A program made the translations under genes and the position numbers. The notes under the pieces were generated by a model. That model was not told the DNA's origin, did no database searches, and was given only the letters and a program-made list of their open reading frames with translations. A stretch of DNA of 64,000 nucleotides from Evansella tamaricis (GTDB lineage: Bacteria; Bacillota; Bacilli; Bacillales; Salisediminibacteriaceae): NCBI RefSeq assembly GCF_019042215.1, contig NZ_JAHQCS010000107.1, positions 38,876 through 102,875 on the forward strand, read 5' to 3'. Below are positions 1-8,996 of this stretch, in pieces; the first letter of the stretch is position 1, and every line of letters begins with the position of its first letter.

Positions 1-437
1 TCAATTAACTGCTTTAAACATGGTTTTTCAGACTGAACGATATCGTCACCCAACAATACTGCGAACGGTTCATCACCAACAAAGTGACTAGCACAGGCAA
101 TGGCGTGTCCTAACCCTTTCGCTTCCTTCTGACGAATATAGTGAATATTGGCCATATTGGAAATAGCCTGAACCTCTTTTAATAATGCCATTTTTTGTTT
201 CTTTAACAATGTTTCTTCCAACTCATACGATTTATCAAAGTGATCCTCTATCGCCCTTTTACTTCGGCCACTAATAATAATAATATCTTCAATCCCAGAC
301 GCGATGGCCTCTTCCACAATGTATTGAATCGTCGGCTTGTCCACGATAGGGAGCATTTCCTTTGGCTGTGCTTTTGTTGCAGGTAAAAACCTAGTGCCGA
401 GACCAGCAGCGGGAATTATCGCTTTACGTACCTTCAT
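1..437 (-). CDS. galU: UTP-glucose-1-phosphate uridylyltransferase, N-terminal part
   Basis: Makes UDP-glucose from UTP and glucose-1-phosphate in the cytoplasm, supplying cell-wall polymer, teichoic acid and glycolipid synthesis. The visible N-terminal 145 residues begin [20 protein letters not shown], which holds the glycine-rich nucleotide-binding loop, followed by [19 protein letters not shown], the classic GalU signature, and later LLGDDI. The start is the ATG at 435-437, preceded by AGGAGTG with good spacing. The gene runs off the left edge, so its C-terminal half is not visible. The paralogue GtaB/YngB class cannot be separated on this fragment. Confidence 0.93.
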   Translation of the reverse strand, partial: MKVRKAIIPAAGLGTRFLPATKAQPKEMLPIVDKPTIQYIVEEAIASGIEDIIIISGRSKRAIEDHFDKSYELEETLLKKQKMALLKEVQAISNMANIHYIRQKEAKGLGHAIACASHFVGDEPFAVLLGDDIVQSEKPCLKQLI

Positions 438-547
438 TACTATCACTCCTGTATTTAAACTAACGTCATTATACCATATTAGAAAAGGAAGAATTAGTAA
501 CTTGAATAATTTTACAATCATTACAAAAATAAAATATTTGGTTCGGG

Positions 548-589
548 AGGTGCCTGTCACTTGTCGAATTCGACAAGTGACAGGCACCT
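548..589. repeat. 42-bp perfect palindrome (dispersed repeat)
   Basis: A perfect inverted repeat with arms AGGTGCCTGTCACTTGTCGAA and no loop lies between the end of the PHP gene and the promoter side of galU. A single arm recurs at 10014-10034 and a diverged form at 45726-45761, so this is a dispersed intergenic family. It could form a hairpin that ends transcription of the PHP gene, but there is no T-run. Confidence 0.85.
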
Positions 590-592
590 TAC

Positions 593-2347
593 CTATTCTC
601 CCACTAGGTAGAATGGGTTTGCGATGATTGTTCTTCCGTCATTGTTTTCAATATCAAAGCGCCACCATGTTCCAAGGGGGCCTTCCTTCGCCTCACCACG
701 GTCTGCCAACCAGGTAAAGTGGAATTGGTCTGAGGTGATTTCCACTTCTTGGACACTGACTCCATTCTGGATGAGGTGCAATGTTTGTCCGGAACCGTTA
801 GCTATCTTCACAGTCGCTTCTACTTGATTAGAAAGAAACGTGTCACCGAATGTTCCCATTGCAGCAACTTCCGTTTTCCCCGTGCCGGTCTCGATCCGGT
901 CTCCTGTCACTTCTAGTTCAACGGTGGGGCTTTCGTGAACGCCTAATGTCCGGATATATGCTTTGCCGTCTTTAATACCACGGGTCACGGCGGCTCTAGA
1001 GAGTTCGGTGGCATATACTGCAACAGCAGGTTCGCCGTGGGGAGCGTATCCTCCATAAGGGCTGCTTCCGCGACCGGACAGTTTATCGTCGGAGCCACCA
1101 ACGGCGGTGATCCGATAGCCTTGGTTTAATAGTTCTTCCCACATCTCGATGGCACTGGTCACAAATGGGTTTCCAAGGCTCAGGTGGTCTGATGGATGAA
1201 AGATCGCTGGTCCGGTTACTACTTCGATCGTATCCACTTGTGCCCAATCAATATCATCTTCTAGGGTAAAGCCGCATCCACGGCAAAAATTGTTAAATAC
1301 ACTTCCTGCGAAGGTGGTTGGATGATTTACTTGAAACAGGACATCCCTTGCCTTAGTTTCTCGCTGAATGTCTCCAAGGGTAACATTGTTAAATCCATGA
1401 CGGTATTCGATATAGTCCCACGTTTCTCCGAGGGCGTTGGCATGTCCGTAATAGGTGATGATTTCTCGCCCTGGCCAAATGAGAAGATCCGGGTTTGCCT
1501 GTTGTACTGGCCCCAGTTCTCCCCAATGGGAGGAGGACACGTAGTCTGTCATGAACAAAATATCAAGGCCCTGTTCTCTGGCAAATTCCACAAAACCTTC
1601 ATACTCTAGAGCATCGGGATGGCTGTGATAGCTATGCATATGGAAGTCCCCGTGATACCAGCCTGGTTCAGAATTGGCTATATGTGTCGGATCAACGGCT
1701 TCTGCTTGGAACGGCTCCCCCACTTCAGGATTAGAGCAGGTGATGGACAGTTCCCACCAGCCGCCAGTTGGGGCAACGGCAGCATATCCCAGTTCCACAT
1801 GCCATGTTCCAGGCTCAATGACGCCAGGAAGATATCCCCGTTCTGCTTCGTCCTGTTGTACAAAAACAGTACGCATCCGTGAACCTGACCATCCCCGAAA
1901 TCCCTCTGATGTGTCGTATCCGTTTTGATCCCATAATCCTAAATCAACAGTGGTATTCGTAAACGGTGTACCTGGAATAAATCCTTCATTACCATAATCA
2001 TACGTCACTTCGATTCGGGTGGTTTCGGGGGCAACTTCAAACGGGAGCACTTCGTACGTTTTCTCCACGTCTTTACTTAACGTGCCATGATATTCAATCG
2101 TATCTCCACCTGGAGTGCAAAGGAGGCTGGCTTCCGGTTGATATGTCGTTGCTGTGGGAGATATCAGGGCGTAACCAATGATTCCGATTAGGGCTAAAAC
2201 GATGAAGTAATTTCGTAGGACGCCCCATCTTCCCTTCTTATATGGGTGTTTTCCCATTGATTTCGACACTGGACTGTAAGCGGGAAATGCGTTTCGTTTT
2301 CGGGGCATTATTTTGCCTAGCAATTGGTCACTTCTGAATCTAGTCAC
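593..2347 (-). CDS. Membrane-anchored PHP-type metallohydrolase (CehA/McbA-like)
   Basis: A 584-residue protein with a basic N-terminus, one membrane segment at about residues 44-64 ([16 protein letters not shown]), and a large extracytoplasmic part. Residues near 235 carry the PHP metal-binding pattern [12 protein letters not shown], followed by FMTDY and later VGGSDDK, typical of CehA/McbA-like PHP phosphoesterases. The beta-rich N-terminal region (about 75-210) may bind the substrate. The substrate is unknown; phosphodiesters or aryl esters are family possibilities. The start is GTG at 2345-2347 with AGGAGG eight bases upstream. An in-frame ATG fourteen codons later has no such site. The gene is probably transcribed alone. 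Confidence 0.8.
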   Translation of the reverse strand: MTRFRSDQLLGKIMPRKRNAFPAYSPVSKSMGKHPYKKGRWGVLRNYFIVLALIGIIGYALISPTATTYQPEASLLCTPGGDTIEYHGTLSKDVEKTYEVLPFEVAPETTRIEVTYDYGNEGFIPGTPFTNTTVDLGLWDQNGYDTSEGFRGWSGSRMRTVFVQQDEAERGYLPGVIEPGTWHVELGYAAVAPTGGWWELSITCSNPEVGEPFQAEAVDPTHIANSEPGWYHGDFHMHSYHSHPDALEYEGFVEFAREQGLDILFMTDYVSSSHWGELGPVQQANPDLLIWPGREIITYYGHANALGETWDYIEYRHGFNNVTLGDIQRETKARDVLFQVNHPTTFAGSVFNNFCRGCGFTLEDDIDWAQVDTIEVVTGPAIFHPSDHLSLGNPFVTSAIEMWEELLNQGYRITAVGGSDDKLSGRGSSPYGGYAPHGEPAVAVYATELSRAAVTRGIKDGKAYIRTLGVHESPTVELEVTGDRIETGTGKTEVAAMGTFGDTFLSNQVEATVKIANGSGQTLHLIQNGVSVQEVEITSDQFHFTWLADRGEAKEGPLGTWWRFDIENNDGRTIIANPFYLVGE

Positions 2348-2793
2348 AGGTGGAACCTCCTAAATCATTTCGTCTTGAAAAAATTAGTGCTGCATTTGGG
2401 AATTGGTATGAATCATTTCCTAACATTTAGTTCCATTTTAAACTATTATTCTACAAACTTCTTCCCTATCCTCTAAAAATAATGATGGATAATAGTGGTG
2501 TGTTAGATGCAGTTACAAAGTTTTAGAAACTATCAGCGGTAAAGGTGGTGGTATTTCTTTTCAGATAATCAAGATAATCGCATTTGTGTTTAATCAATCC
2601 ATTACTGAACTCTCTCCTACTTCTCCTATTCTGTACCGCTTTAGAGTCGTTCTTTTTGGTGAAACGACCTGTGGCATATGTTACCATGGAAGGAGGGCTA
2701 ATGGCCTTATTTTGAAAAACAATGTTTTTGGCAGTGGGTAACATTATATTGTTTTTCATCCATAAATACCAAAAGAAACGGGGAGAGAATAAT
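2348..2793. other. Intergenic region, no supported gene
   Basis: AT-rich spacer between two divergent genes. It carries the ribosome site of the PHP gene and presumably promoters for both sides. A 78-codon leftward reading frame (2523-2759) has no ribosome site and no recognisable motif; I do not call it. Confidence 0.5.
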
Positions 2794-2937
2794 ATGTCTA
2801 GAAAATCTACAGTGATGAAACGATGTCAAAAATGCGGTCAAGAGAAAAGTCTGTCTGATTTCCATAGAAATCGAACCAAATCCGATGGTCATAATGGAAT
2901 TTGTTCTTCCTGCCAAGCAGAAGTGAACCGAAAATAG
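2794..2937 (+). CDS. Small zinc-finger protein (47 aa)
   Basis: A 47-residue basic protein, MSRKSTVMKRCQKCGQEK..., with two CxxC pairs (CQKCG near residue 11 and CSSC near 37) that should bind one zinc ion. The pattern CxxCGxxKxLxxFxxxxxxxDGxxxxCxxC is seen in small phage and plasmid proteins and in the N-terminal region of some HNH endonucleases. Here it stands alone with no nuclease domain. The ATG follows GGGGAGAG at good spacing; the reading frame is open further upstream but without a ribosome site. Nucleic-acid binding is an inference. Confidence 0.7.
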   Translation: MSRKSTVMKRCQKCGQEKSLSDFHRNRTKSDGHNGICSSCQAEVNRK

Positions 2938-3037
2938 TTTAGTCTAAAAGTTGGAGCTTAGGAGTTTAATAGATTGGGAAATAGATAAATTTACAAGTAG
3001 GAATTTTTCATAATTAGTTATTTAAAGGAGTGGGTCG

Positions 3038-3358
3038 ATGGGTTTTTGGGGAGGGGTTTTTAAAGCCGTAGCGAAAGGTAGAGATCAAATAATAGAAAGA
3101 GGGCGAGAGCAACAGTCTCGGATAAACCGCTATTCATTGGAAGCCGAATCTATGGATAATCAGTCCCTCATTGCAATTGCAAAAGGGGAGACAAGTGCTA
3201 GCCCCGAAAAAAAAGCTGCCTGTACGATGGAACTAAAACGGAGAAAAGATCAAATGGTTCAAGAGAAAGAAAGGAAAGCGGCAGAGAAAGAAGAATTTTT
3301 CCAAAAGTTAGATAAAGCACAGGAAGAACTGGAAGAATATAAAAACAGAAAAAAATAA
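3038..3358 (+). CDS. Hypothetical basic coiled-coil protein (106 aa)
   Basis: I do not recognise the family. The protein starts MGFWGGVFKAVAKGRDQI, then has a middle motif SRINRYSLEAESMDNQSL and a highly charged Lys/Glu-rich C-terminal helix from about residue 65 (QMVQEKERKAAEKEEFFQKL) that should form a coiled coil. There is no signal peptide. AAAGGAG precedes the ATG at good spacing. It lies 100 bases after the small zinc-finger gene and is followed by a strong hairpin, so the two may be cotranscribed. Confidence 0.7.
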   Translation: MGFWGGVFKAVAKGRDQIIERGREQQSRINRYSLEAESMDNQSLIAIAKGETSASPEKKAACTMELKRRKDQMVQEKERKAAEKEEFFQKLDKAQEELEEYKNRKK

Positions 3359-3375
3359 TGAGACTTGGACTTATA

Positions 3376-3423
3376 GAGGTTATCTCCTTAGTAATTAACT
3401 GAGTTACTAAGGAAGGTAACCTC
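3376..3423 (+). terminator. Hairpin, probable terminator
   Basis: GAGGTTATCTCCTTAGTAA pairs with TTACTAAGGAAGGTAACCTC around a short loop, just after the stop of the 106-residue gene. The T-run after it is weak. Confidence 0.6.
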
Positions 3424-3662
3424 ATTTGATTTACATTCATTTGCCATTTAAGCTATAACTAAGGACTAATTTTTCCAACTTAACTTCTTTGTTTGATTTC
3501 AGTTGCATATCCCATTTTTAGATAGTGTATGATGATGAATATTATTCCCCAGGAAATGACATGATTTTTCCCCAAAACCAAAAGATCATAAAACAAAAAA
3601 ATGGTACAATGTCCATAATACTATTTTAAAATCTTGAACGTCGTAGGAGGAGCTCTTGTCAA

Positions 3663-3839
3663 ATGAAGTTTTTGATTCGCACCCTAGTCCCCATCGCTAC
3701 GGGATTTACCCTATATCTTATTTATCCTTCTTGGCCCCTTTCTATTCTTACCAGTTTAATCGTTGGCGTAGTTATGTATGTTTACGTGAAAATGAAAGAC
3801 CATCGTGCCATTATGGAAGACGAAATAAACGAAAAGTGA
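3663..3839 (+). CDS. Small membrane protein (58 aa)
   Basis: A 58-residue protein, MKFLIRTLVPIATGFTLYLI..., with two membrane segments (about residues 8-22 and 25-43) and a charged tail, KMKDHRAIMEDEINEK. AGGAGGAG lies 10-12 bases upstream. A longer reading frame in another phase (from TTG at 3656) covers the same bases but encodes a composition unlike a real protein, so I chose the hydrophobic frame. Family and role are unknown. A TGGTACAAT sequence near 3602 could be an extended -10 element. Confidence 0.65.
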   Translation: MKFLIRTLVPIATGFTLYLIYPSWPLSILTSLIVGVVMYVYVKMKDHRAIMEDEINEK

Positions 3840-3910
3840 TGAAAATAACGCAATGATAGGAAAGGTGGCTGCAATCACCTATGGATCCCATTCCATGCTG
3901 GGAAAGAAAA

Positions 3911-5200
3911 TTACTGGTTTCCTAGAATCTCAGTTATTTGCTCTAACGCCTTTTTCATGAACTCTTCTCCTGAAATGTCCCCATTTCCTCCACCTTGAAT
4001 TTGTGTTTCCTTTCCCCCACCTTTTCCATTAATAAGGGATAGGAGTTTTGGTGCCAACTTCTTTAAATTCAACTCTGTTTTTTTATCACGTGTACAAAAG
4101 AATTGAATCTGCTTATCTTCTGTCTCGTTTACCAAGAGTATCACCATTCGGTCTCCACGTTGCAGCATTATTTTAGCCATTTTCTGCAGTTCTTTGATTG
4201 GTCGATTGTGAAAAGTATGGTTGATGACTTGAAACGGCAATTCTATTAATTTCGTATTCGTTTCCAGTGACGTAATAGAAGTCGCTTCTTTTGGATTAAC
4301 ATTGTAGTTTGTTTTATTCATTAAAAGTTCCCTTGCTTCATACTCCAATAAAGACTCTACTTTTTCTTCTATATTCTTAATCAATTCCTTCTCTTTCCCC
4401 AACAGCCGTTCCACCGAAATATGTAATTCCTCTTCAGGCGTATTGAGAAGATCCGTCAAACGTTGCAATACCTGATGTTTACGTCCCAATACTTTTCGAA
4501 CCCTGTCTCCACATACAAATTGAATTCGAATATTTCCCCTCATCCGTTCCCAACTAAGGACCTTTATTGTACTCACTTCCCCTGTGGAGTTAGGATGCGT
4601 TCCGCCGCAACCATTATAATCAAACTGGGGTATTATCACGAGACGGATGTTATCTGAGACTTTTGGTTTTTTCCTTAATGGGTAATTTGACAATTCATCG
4701 GCACTTACCCAAGTGGTCTCTATGGGACGGTTCTCCAAAATGATCTTGTTAGCCAACTCTTCCCCCTTTAATAGGTCTTCTTCCAATAAGGCATCCACTT
4801 TCAAGTCAATGGTTGAGATCTCTTCCCCTAAATGGAAACCAACAGTATCCACATCCCATAATTCAACAAATGCAGCAGAAAGAATATGTTGTCCAGTGTG
4901 TTGCTGCATATGGTCAAAACGACGTGTCCAATCAACCTGACAAGTAACCTCCTTGTTTTCCTCCATTTCAAGGGGTGATTCAATATAATGACGAATTTCG
5001 TCATTCACATTTTCCACTCCAGTAACAAGCCTATTCTGGATAGTACCTCGGTCAGAAGGTTGACCTCCACCGGTTGGATAAAATGCGGTATCTTTTAGTA
5101 CAACATATCTCCGGTTAGTTTCCAGTTCCTGATCCTGTTTTAAAACGGTCGTGATAAAGTTCTTTATGTAGGGGTCCTTATAATATAGTCTACTCGTCAT
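3911..5200 (-). CDS. Alanyl-tRNA editing protein, AlaX-L type
   Basis: A cytoplasmic hydrolase that removes serine or glycine wrongly attached to tRNA-Ala. The 429 residues match the long AlaX form: an N-terminal beta-barrel with FYPTGGGQPSDRG near 40-52, the editing-site zinc ligands HMQQH (His97, His101), then CGGTH (Cys198, His202), a coiled coil at about 255-300, and a C-terminal DHHA1-like part ending in the Gly-rich GKGGGKETQIQGGGNGD. It lacks the aminoacylation domain of AlaRS. The start is ATG at 5198-5200 with GTGAGG upstream. It appears to be a single-gene unit. Confidence 0.92.
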   Translation of the reverse strand: MTSRLYYKDPYIKNFITTVLKQDQELETNRRYVVLKDTAFYPTGGGQPSDRGTIQNRLVTGVENVNDEIRHYIESPLEMEENKEVTCQVDWTRRFDHMQQHTGQHILSAAFVELWDVDTVGFHLGEEISTIDLKVDALLEEDLLKGEELANKIILENRPIETTWVSADELSNYPLRKKPKVSDNIRLVIIPQFDYNGCGGTHPNSTGEVSTIKVLSWERMRGNIRIQFVCGDRVRKVLGRKHQVLQRLTDLLNTPEEELHISVERLLGKEKELIKNIEEKVESLLEYEARELLMNKTNYNVNPKEATSITSLETNTKLIELPFQVINHTFHNRPIKELQKMAKIMLQRGDRMVILLVNETEDKQIQFFCTRDKKTELNLKKLAPKLLSLINGKGGGKETQIQGGGNGDISGEEFMKKALEQITEILGNQ

Positions 5201-5505
5201 GGACTATAACCTCACTTCCGATACTAATTTTATTTTCTAGTCTTTTTGTCTTTCGCTTAATGGATACCTAGGTATAACATGCTTATTCATTCAATTAAGG
5301 GATTTCCCGTTCTAATCCGTCTTTGATCATCACATTAAAATAGTATCTGAAGAGATAGCCGCCTGCAACTCCATATTTATTTTTCAACATATGGACCATA
5401 CTAAACTTAGTAAGGCGAAATGTTTGACTGTTCACAAGGTTAGGTGTACAAATGCAATATAACCCTCCTACATAGGAAATACACACAGAAAGGAAGATCA
5501 CTGTA
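5201..5505. other. Intergenic region between divergent alaX-like gene and namA
   Basis: The spacer should hold both promoters, but I see no convincing paired -35/-10 boxes. GAAAGGAAG before 5506 is the namA ribosome site. A leftward frame ending at 5295 encodes a protein-like tail (KYGVAGGYLFRYYFNVMIKD) but overlaps the start of namA and lacks a ribosome site; it may be a gene remnant. Confidence 0.4.
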
Positions 5506-6528
5506 ATGCCAGGATTATTAGATTCATTTGAATATAAGGGATTACATTTGAAAAATCGGGTAGTGATGCCTCCCATGTGTCAATATTCTGTTACCGCTAA
5601 AGACGGTAAACCAAATGATTGGCATTTTACCCACTATACAAGCCGTGCCGTTGGGGGGACAGGTTTAATCATCATGGAAATGACAGATGTGGAACCGGAT
5701 GGCCGAATTTCTGATTATGATCTTGGACTATGGTCTGATGAACAAATTCCAGCTTTTAAACGGATCATTGAATCATGCCAAAGTTACGGAACAAAAGTGG
5801 GTATACAAGTAGCACATGCAGGCCGGAAAGCGGAAGATGCACCACAACCTGTATCCTCCACATCACTTGCTTTTTCTGAAAAATATAAAGCGCCGCGGGA
5901 ATTAACAACAGAAGAAGTACAACAAATGGTTAAAAAGTTTGAATCGGCATTTGAAAGGGCTATAAAAGCTGGTGCAGATACGGTGGAAGTCCATGGTGCC
6001 CACGGGTATTTGATTCACCAGTTCCATTCCCCTCTAACAAATCAGCGAAGTGATATTTATGGAGAAGATAAAGCCCGTTTTGGTGTGGAGATTATTGAGG
6101 CTGCTAAACGTGTACTTCCAAAATCCATGCCGCTACTAATGAGAATTTCAGCCGTTGAATATGCTGAAGGCGGGTATGACCTTGAGTATTCTCTGAAGCT
6201 TGCAAAGCGCTACCGGGATGCAGGTGTCGATATTTTCGATATCTCCTCTGGTGGAGAAAGCAGTTCTGGACCTACCTATAACGGTCCTGGCTACCAGCTG
6301 GATTTAGCTTCTGCTGTAAAAAAAGAGTTAGACGTTCCGGTCATTGCCGTTGGACGAATGGAAGATCCAAAGTTGAGTGACGACGCGATCCGGGAGGGGA
6401 AAGCTGACATGGCAGCTGTTGGCCGGGGTATGCTACGTAATCCATTCTGGGCAAATGAAGCCTCTCTTGCTTTAGGGGGAAAACCTTTGACACCATCAGC
6501 GTTATCAGCTGGTTATAGCATCAACTAA
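5506..6528 (+). CDS. namA: NADPH dehydrogenase (old yellow enzyme family, YqjM type)
   Basis: FMN enzyme that reduces activated C=C bonds of enones, quinones and nitro compounds with NADPH, linked in Bacillus to electrophile and oxidative stress. The 340-residue TIM barrel has the YqjM hallmarks: MPPMCQYSV (with the FMN-contacting Cys), [41 protein letters not shown] (active-site His pair) and [12 protein letters not shown] (phosphate binding). The length is normal. It lies 32 bases before a yvgN-like aldo/keto reductase on the same strand, so the pair probably forms a detoxification operon. Confidence 0.95.
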   Translation: MPGLLDSFEYKGLHLKNRVVMPPMCQYSVTAKDGKPNDWHFTHYTSRAVGGTGLIIMEMTDVEPDGRISDYDLGLWSDEQIPAFKRIIESCQSYGTKVGIQVAHAGRKAEDAPQPVSSTSLAFSEKYKAPRELTTEEVQQMVKKFESAFERAIKAGADTVEVHGAHGYLIHQFHSPLTNQRSDIYGEDKARFGVEIIEAAKRVLPKSMPLLMRISAVEYAEGGYDLEYSLKLAKRYRDAGVDIFDISSGGESSSGPTYNGPGYQLDLASAVKKELDVPVIAVGRMEDPKLSDDAIREGKADMAAVGRGMLRNPFWANEASLALGGKPLTPSALSAGYSIN

Positions 6529-6560
6529 TTTTTTCAAAAAAAGAAAAAGGAGAAATAAAT

Positions 6561-7397
6561 ATGCCAACAAGTTTACAGGATACTACCACATTACATAATG
6601 GTGTGAAAATGCCATGGTTCGGTCTTGGAGTATTTAAGGTGGAGGAAGGCGAAAGTGCGGTAGAAACCGTAAAGACAGCAATAAAAAACGGATACAGAAG
6701 TATTGATACAGCGGCCATCTACGGGAACGAGGAAGGTGTAGGCCGTGGAATCCGTGAATCTGGCGTTCCCCGTGAAGAGTTATTTGTCACTTCGAAAGTC
6801 TGGAACTCTGACCAGGGCTATGAGAATGCCCTAAAGGCTTTTGATACCACCATGGAAAAACTCGGCTTGGAGTATTTAGATTTATATTTAATACACTGGC
6901 CCGGTAAAGACAAATTCAAAGACACTTGGAAAGCGTTGGAGAAACTTTACAAAGATGGCCGTGTCCGAGCTATTGGTGTGAGTAACTTCCAAGTCCATCA
7001 CTTGCAAGAGTTAATGAAAGATGCGGAAGTCAAACCGATGGTGAACCAAGTGGAATACCATCCTCACCTTGGGCAAAAGGAACTGCTTTCATTTTGTGAA
7101 AAAGAAAGTATTCAGCTGGAAGCATGGTCTCCCCTTAAGCAAGGTCAGTTAGTGGATGAACCAACCATCAAAGCGATCGGCGAAAAATATGGAAAAACTC
7201 CTGCACAGGTTATTTTACGGTGGGATCTGCAAAATAAAGTGGTTACTATCCCGAAATCGGTGAAGGAACACCGTATGATTGAAAATGCTGATATCTTTGA
7301 TTTCGAGCTGAGCGCCGAGGATATGCAACAGTTAGATGCATTAAATAAAGATGAACGCGTTGGCCCAGATCCAGATGTATTTGATTATGGGTTTTAA
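6561..7397 (+). CDS. yvgN: Glyoxal/methylglyoxal reductase, aldo/keto reductase family
   Basis: NADPH-dependent reductase of methylglyoxal and other reactive aldehydes. The 278-residue barrel has the AKR tetrad context: [27 protein letters not shown] (Asp and Tyr), TSKVW (Lys), DLYLIHWPG (His), then GVSNF and, near the C-terminus, [13 protein letters not shown] for the cofactor phosphate. Sequence and the ending DERVGPDPD resemble Bacillus YvgN. AAGGAG lies upstream of the ATG. It follows namA closely, consistent with a shared carbonyl/electrophile detoxification unit. Confidence 0.93.
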   Translation: MPTSLQDTTTLHNGVKMPWFGLGVFKVEEGESAVETVKTAIKNGYRSIDTAAIYGNEEGVGRGIRESGVPREELFVTSKVWNSDQGYENALKAFDTTMEKLGLEYLDLYLIHWPGKDKFKDTWKALEKLYKDGRVRAIGVSNFQVHHLQELMKDAEVKPMVNQVEYHPHLGQKELLSFCEKESIQLEAWSPLKQGQLVDEPTIKAIGEKYGKTPAQVILRWDLQNKVVTIPKSVKEHRMIENADIFDFELSAEDMQQLDALNKDERVGPDPDVFDYGF

Positions 7398-7450
7398 GCT
7401 GGCTCCCAGTTCATAAGATACGTGGTTAATTAGTGGAGCAAGTGGTTTTC

Positions 7451-7701
7451 TGCGACGAGTAATCGCAGGAGCAATGTTTTTATGCGACGAGTAATCGCAG
7501 GAGCAATGTCTTTATGCGACGAGTAACCGCAGGAGCAATGTTTTTATGCGACGAGTAACCGCAGGAGCAATGTCTTTATGCGACGAGTAACCGCAGGAGC
7601 AGGTGGTTTTATGCGACGAGTAATCGCAGGAGCAGGTGGTTTTATGCGACGAGTAATCGCAGGAGCAAAGGGTTTATACGACGAATAATCGCAGGAGACA
7701 A
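7451..7701. repeat. Tandem array of about eight 32-33-bp units
   Basis: Eight head-to-tail units begin at 7451, 7483, 7515, 7547, 7579, 7612, 7645 and 7677. Each carries TGCGACGAGTAATCGCAGG, in which TGCGA and TCGCA can pair around seven bases, followed by an AGCAATGTTTTTA- or AGCAGGTGGTTTTA-type spacer. Some units have CCGCA, which breaks one pair. The last unit is degenerate. The array lies just after the yvgN stop and before a two-way terminator; no gene is encoded. Confidence 0.92.
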
Positions 7702-7778
7702 GGGATAAGCCTGAAGTGAAAATCAACATTGAACGAAAAAAGAGAATAGTATTTAAAGTTTTTTTAAAGATAAAACGT

Positions 7779-7818
7779 AAATCCCCCAAATCTATAATAA
7801 GATTTTGGGGGTTATTTG
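7779..7818. terminator. Bidirectional terminator
   Basis: AAATCCCCCAAATCT pairs with AGATTTTGGGGGTTATTT. A/T-rich flanks on both sides let it serve the namA-yvgN unit from the left and the convergent zinc-ribbon gene from the right. Confidence 0.8.
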
Positions 7819-7860
7819 TTGAATACATTATACTTTTCTAGTGTCTAGTCCTTACAACGT

Positions 7861-8607
7861 TTATCTAACCATCGGGTGATGTCTGAACTCCCTGTTATTA
7901 TGATGGCTAGTTGGCTGAGACTTGTTCAGCAGATGAAAAACAATGATAACTGGAATAGCGATATATAAAGCAATAAATAGAATTAATAACGTAGAATCCC
8001 CAGAAAAAGCAGATTGCATCATCGAACTTTGATAACTTATCCAATTCTTAAAACTGTTATAGAGTTTGATAGTTGGCCAAATATGAAAGGCACTAACAAC
8101 AACAGGAATCCAAATGGTATGACTAAACTTCTTAAAATGGAGAAAGAAGACAACTGCAAAACCAGAAACACCCATAAATAGCCAAAACTTAACTTGATTT
8201 TCCGGCCCTCCATAATCGATGTATCTTTCTAAGACCGCATAGGAAAAAATAATGATCCATGTAAATAAAAGATTTATTAATAAATTTAGAATCCCAATTT
8301 TCTTATTATTACTTACTTTCACAATCTTGCCAATTCCCTTATCTATCACTGGCACAACAGCGCTGGATATTTTAGCTACATATTCTTCATTTCCAGTCTG
8401 GTTAGATTGTGCAGTTTCAATATTTTGTGGGGGTTCCACGGTTGTCTGGCCTCGGTCTATTGACGTGTGAGTGGAGTCCAAATGCGGTTGGATAACGCTT
8501 TGGTTCACATCCAGCTTGACTGTGGTAAATTTATATCCACAATTTATACAAAAATCAGCCTTTTCCCCCCGCTTCAAACCACATGTAGGACAAAAATTCT
8601 CTCTGAT
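7861..8607 (-). CDS. Zinc-ribbon membrane protein, apparent ATC start
   Basis: The protein begins with a two-knuckle zinc ribbon, NFCPTCGLKRGEKADFCINC, followed by a polar linker (about 30-90) and four hydrophobic segments (about 105-230). This matches the common class of zinc-ribbon plus membrane proteins of unknown role. The first ordinary start in frame is TTG at 8575-8577, which would remove the first CxxC knuckle and has no ribosome site. A perfect AGGAGG (8614-8619, read on the minus strand) lies six bases before an in-frame ATC at 8605-8607, and an in-frame stop precedes that site. I therefore place the start at ATC. A sequencing error is the alternative. Confidence 0.6.
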   Translation of the reverse strand: MRENFCPTCGLKRGEKADFCINCGYKFTTVKLDVNQSVIQPHLDSTHTSIDRGQTTVEPPQNIETAQSNQTGNEEYVAKISSAVVPVIDKGIGKIVKVSNNKKIGILNLLINLLFTWIIIFSYAVLERYIDYGGPENQVKFWLFMGVSGFAVVFFLHFKKFSHTIWIPVVVSAFHIWPTIKLYNSFKNWISYQSSMMQSAFSGDSTLLILFIALYIAIPVIIVFHLLNKSQPTSHHNNREFRHHPMVR

Positions 8608-8691
8608 TACTTTCCTCCTCTATGATACTATTATTCAATTATTTAAGTTAACTAAATAGAACGAACTAATACTATTATACCAGTTAGAAAC

Positions 8692-8875
8692 AAGAAAAGC
8701 GCAAGCGCCTATGGTCACGAGCGTAGGGCGGTGGAGCTAGACAATAAGAAAAGCGCAAGCGCCTATGTATCTTCTTCTACCAGTATTTCACAGAAGAATA
8801 TTCGTCGACACAAATCGTAGCTTATTCATGAAGAATTGCTCTTTGAACACGAGCGTAGGCAGTGCCTCTTTCTAG
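8692..8875. repeat. Dispersed AAGCGC repeat, two partial copies
   Basis: Two copies of AAGAAAAGCGCAAGCGCCTA lie at 8692 and 8745. The first continues with GGTCACGAGCGTAGGGCGGTGGAGCTAGACA, as in the longer copies at 14769, 36717 and 44782. The second is interrupted by unrelated bases and ends near 8875 with CACGAGCGTAGGCAGTG. It has no coding content. Confidence 0.8.
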
Positions 8876-8996
8876 AAAAAATGACTAATTTATTGGAACT
8901 AATTGAATTTCTTCAAGGGATATTAATTAACAAAATTATACAAAAGTGATATCATAATGATATATAAATAATATTAATGATCAGGAGGGGATTTAT

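Noticed and set aside
2523..2759. 78-codon leftward reading frame
   Set aside because: No ribosome site, no recognised motif, overlaps the promoter region of the next gene.
3656..3856. 66-codon frame overlapping the small membrane protein
   Set aside because: The alternative frame at 3663 gives two clean membrane segments and a charged tail; this one gives an unlikely composition.
5295..5576. 93-codon leftward frame upstream of namA
   Set aside because: It overlaps the start of namA and lacks a ribosome site. The tail looks protein-like, so it may be a remnant, but I cannot name a parent gene.
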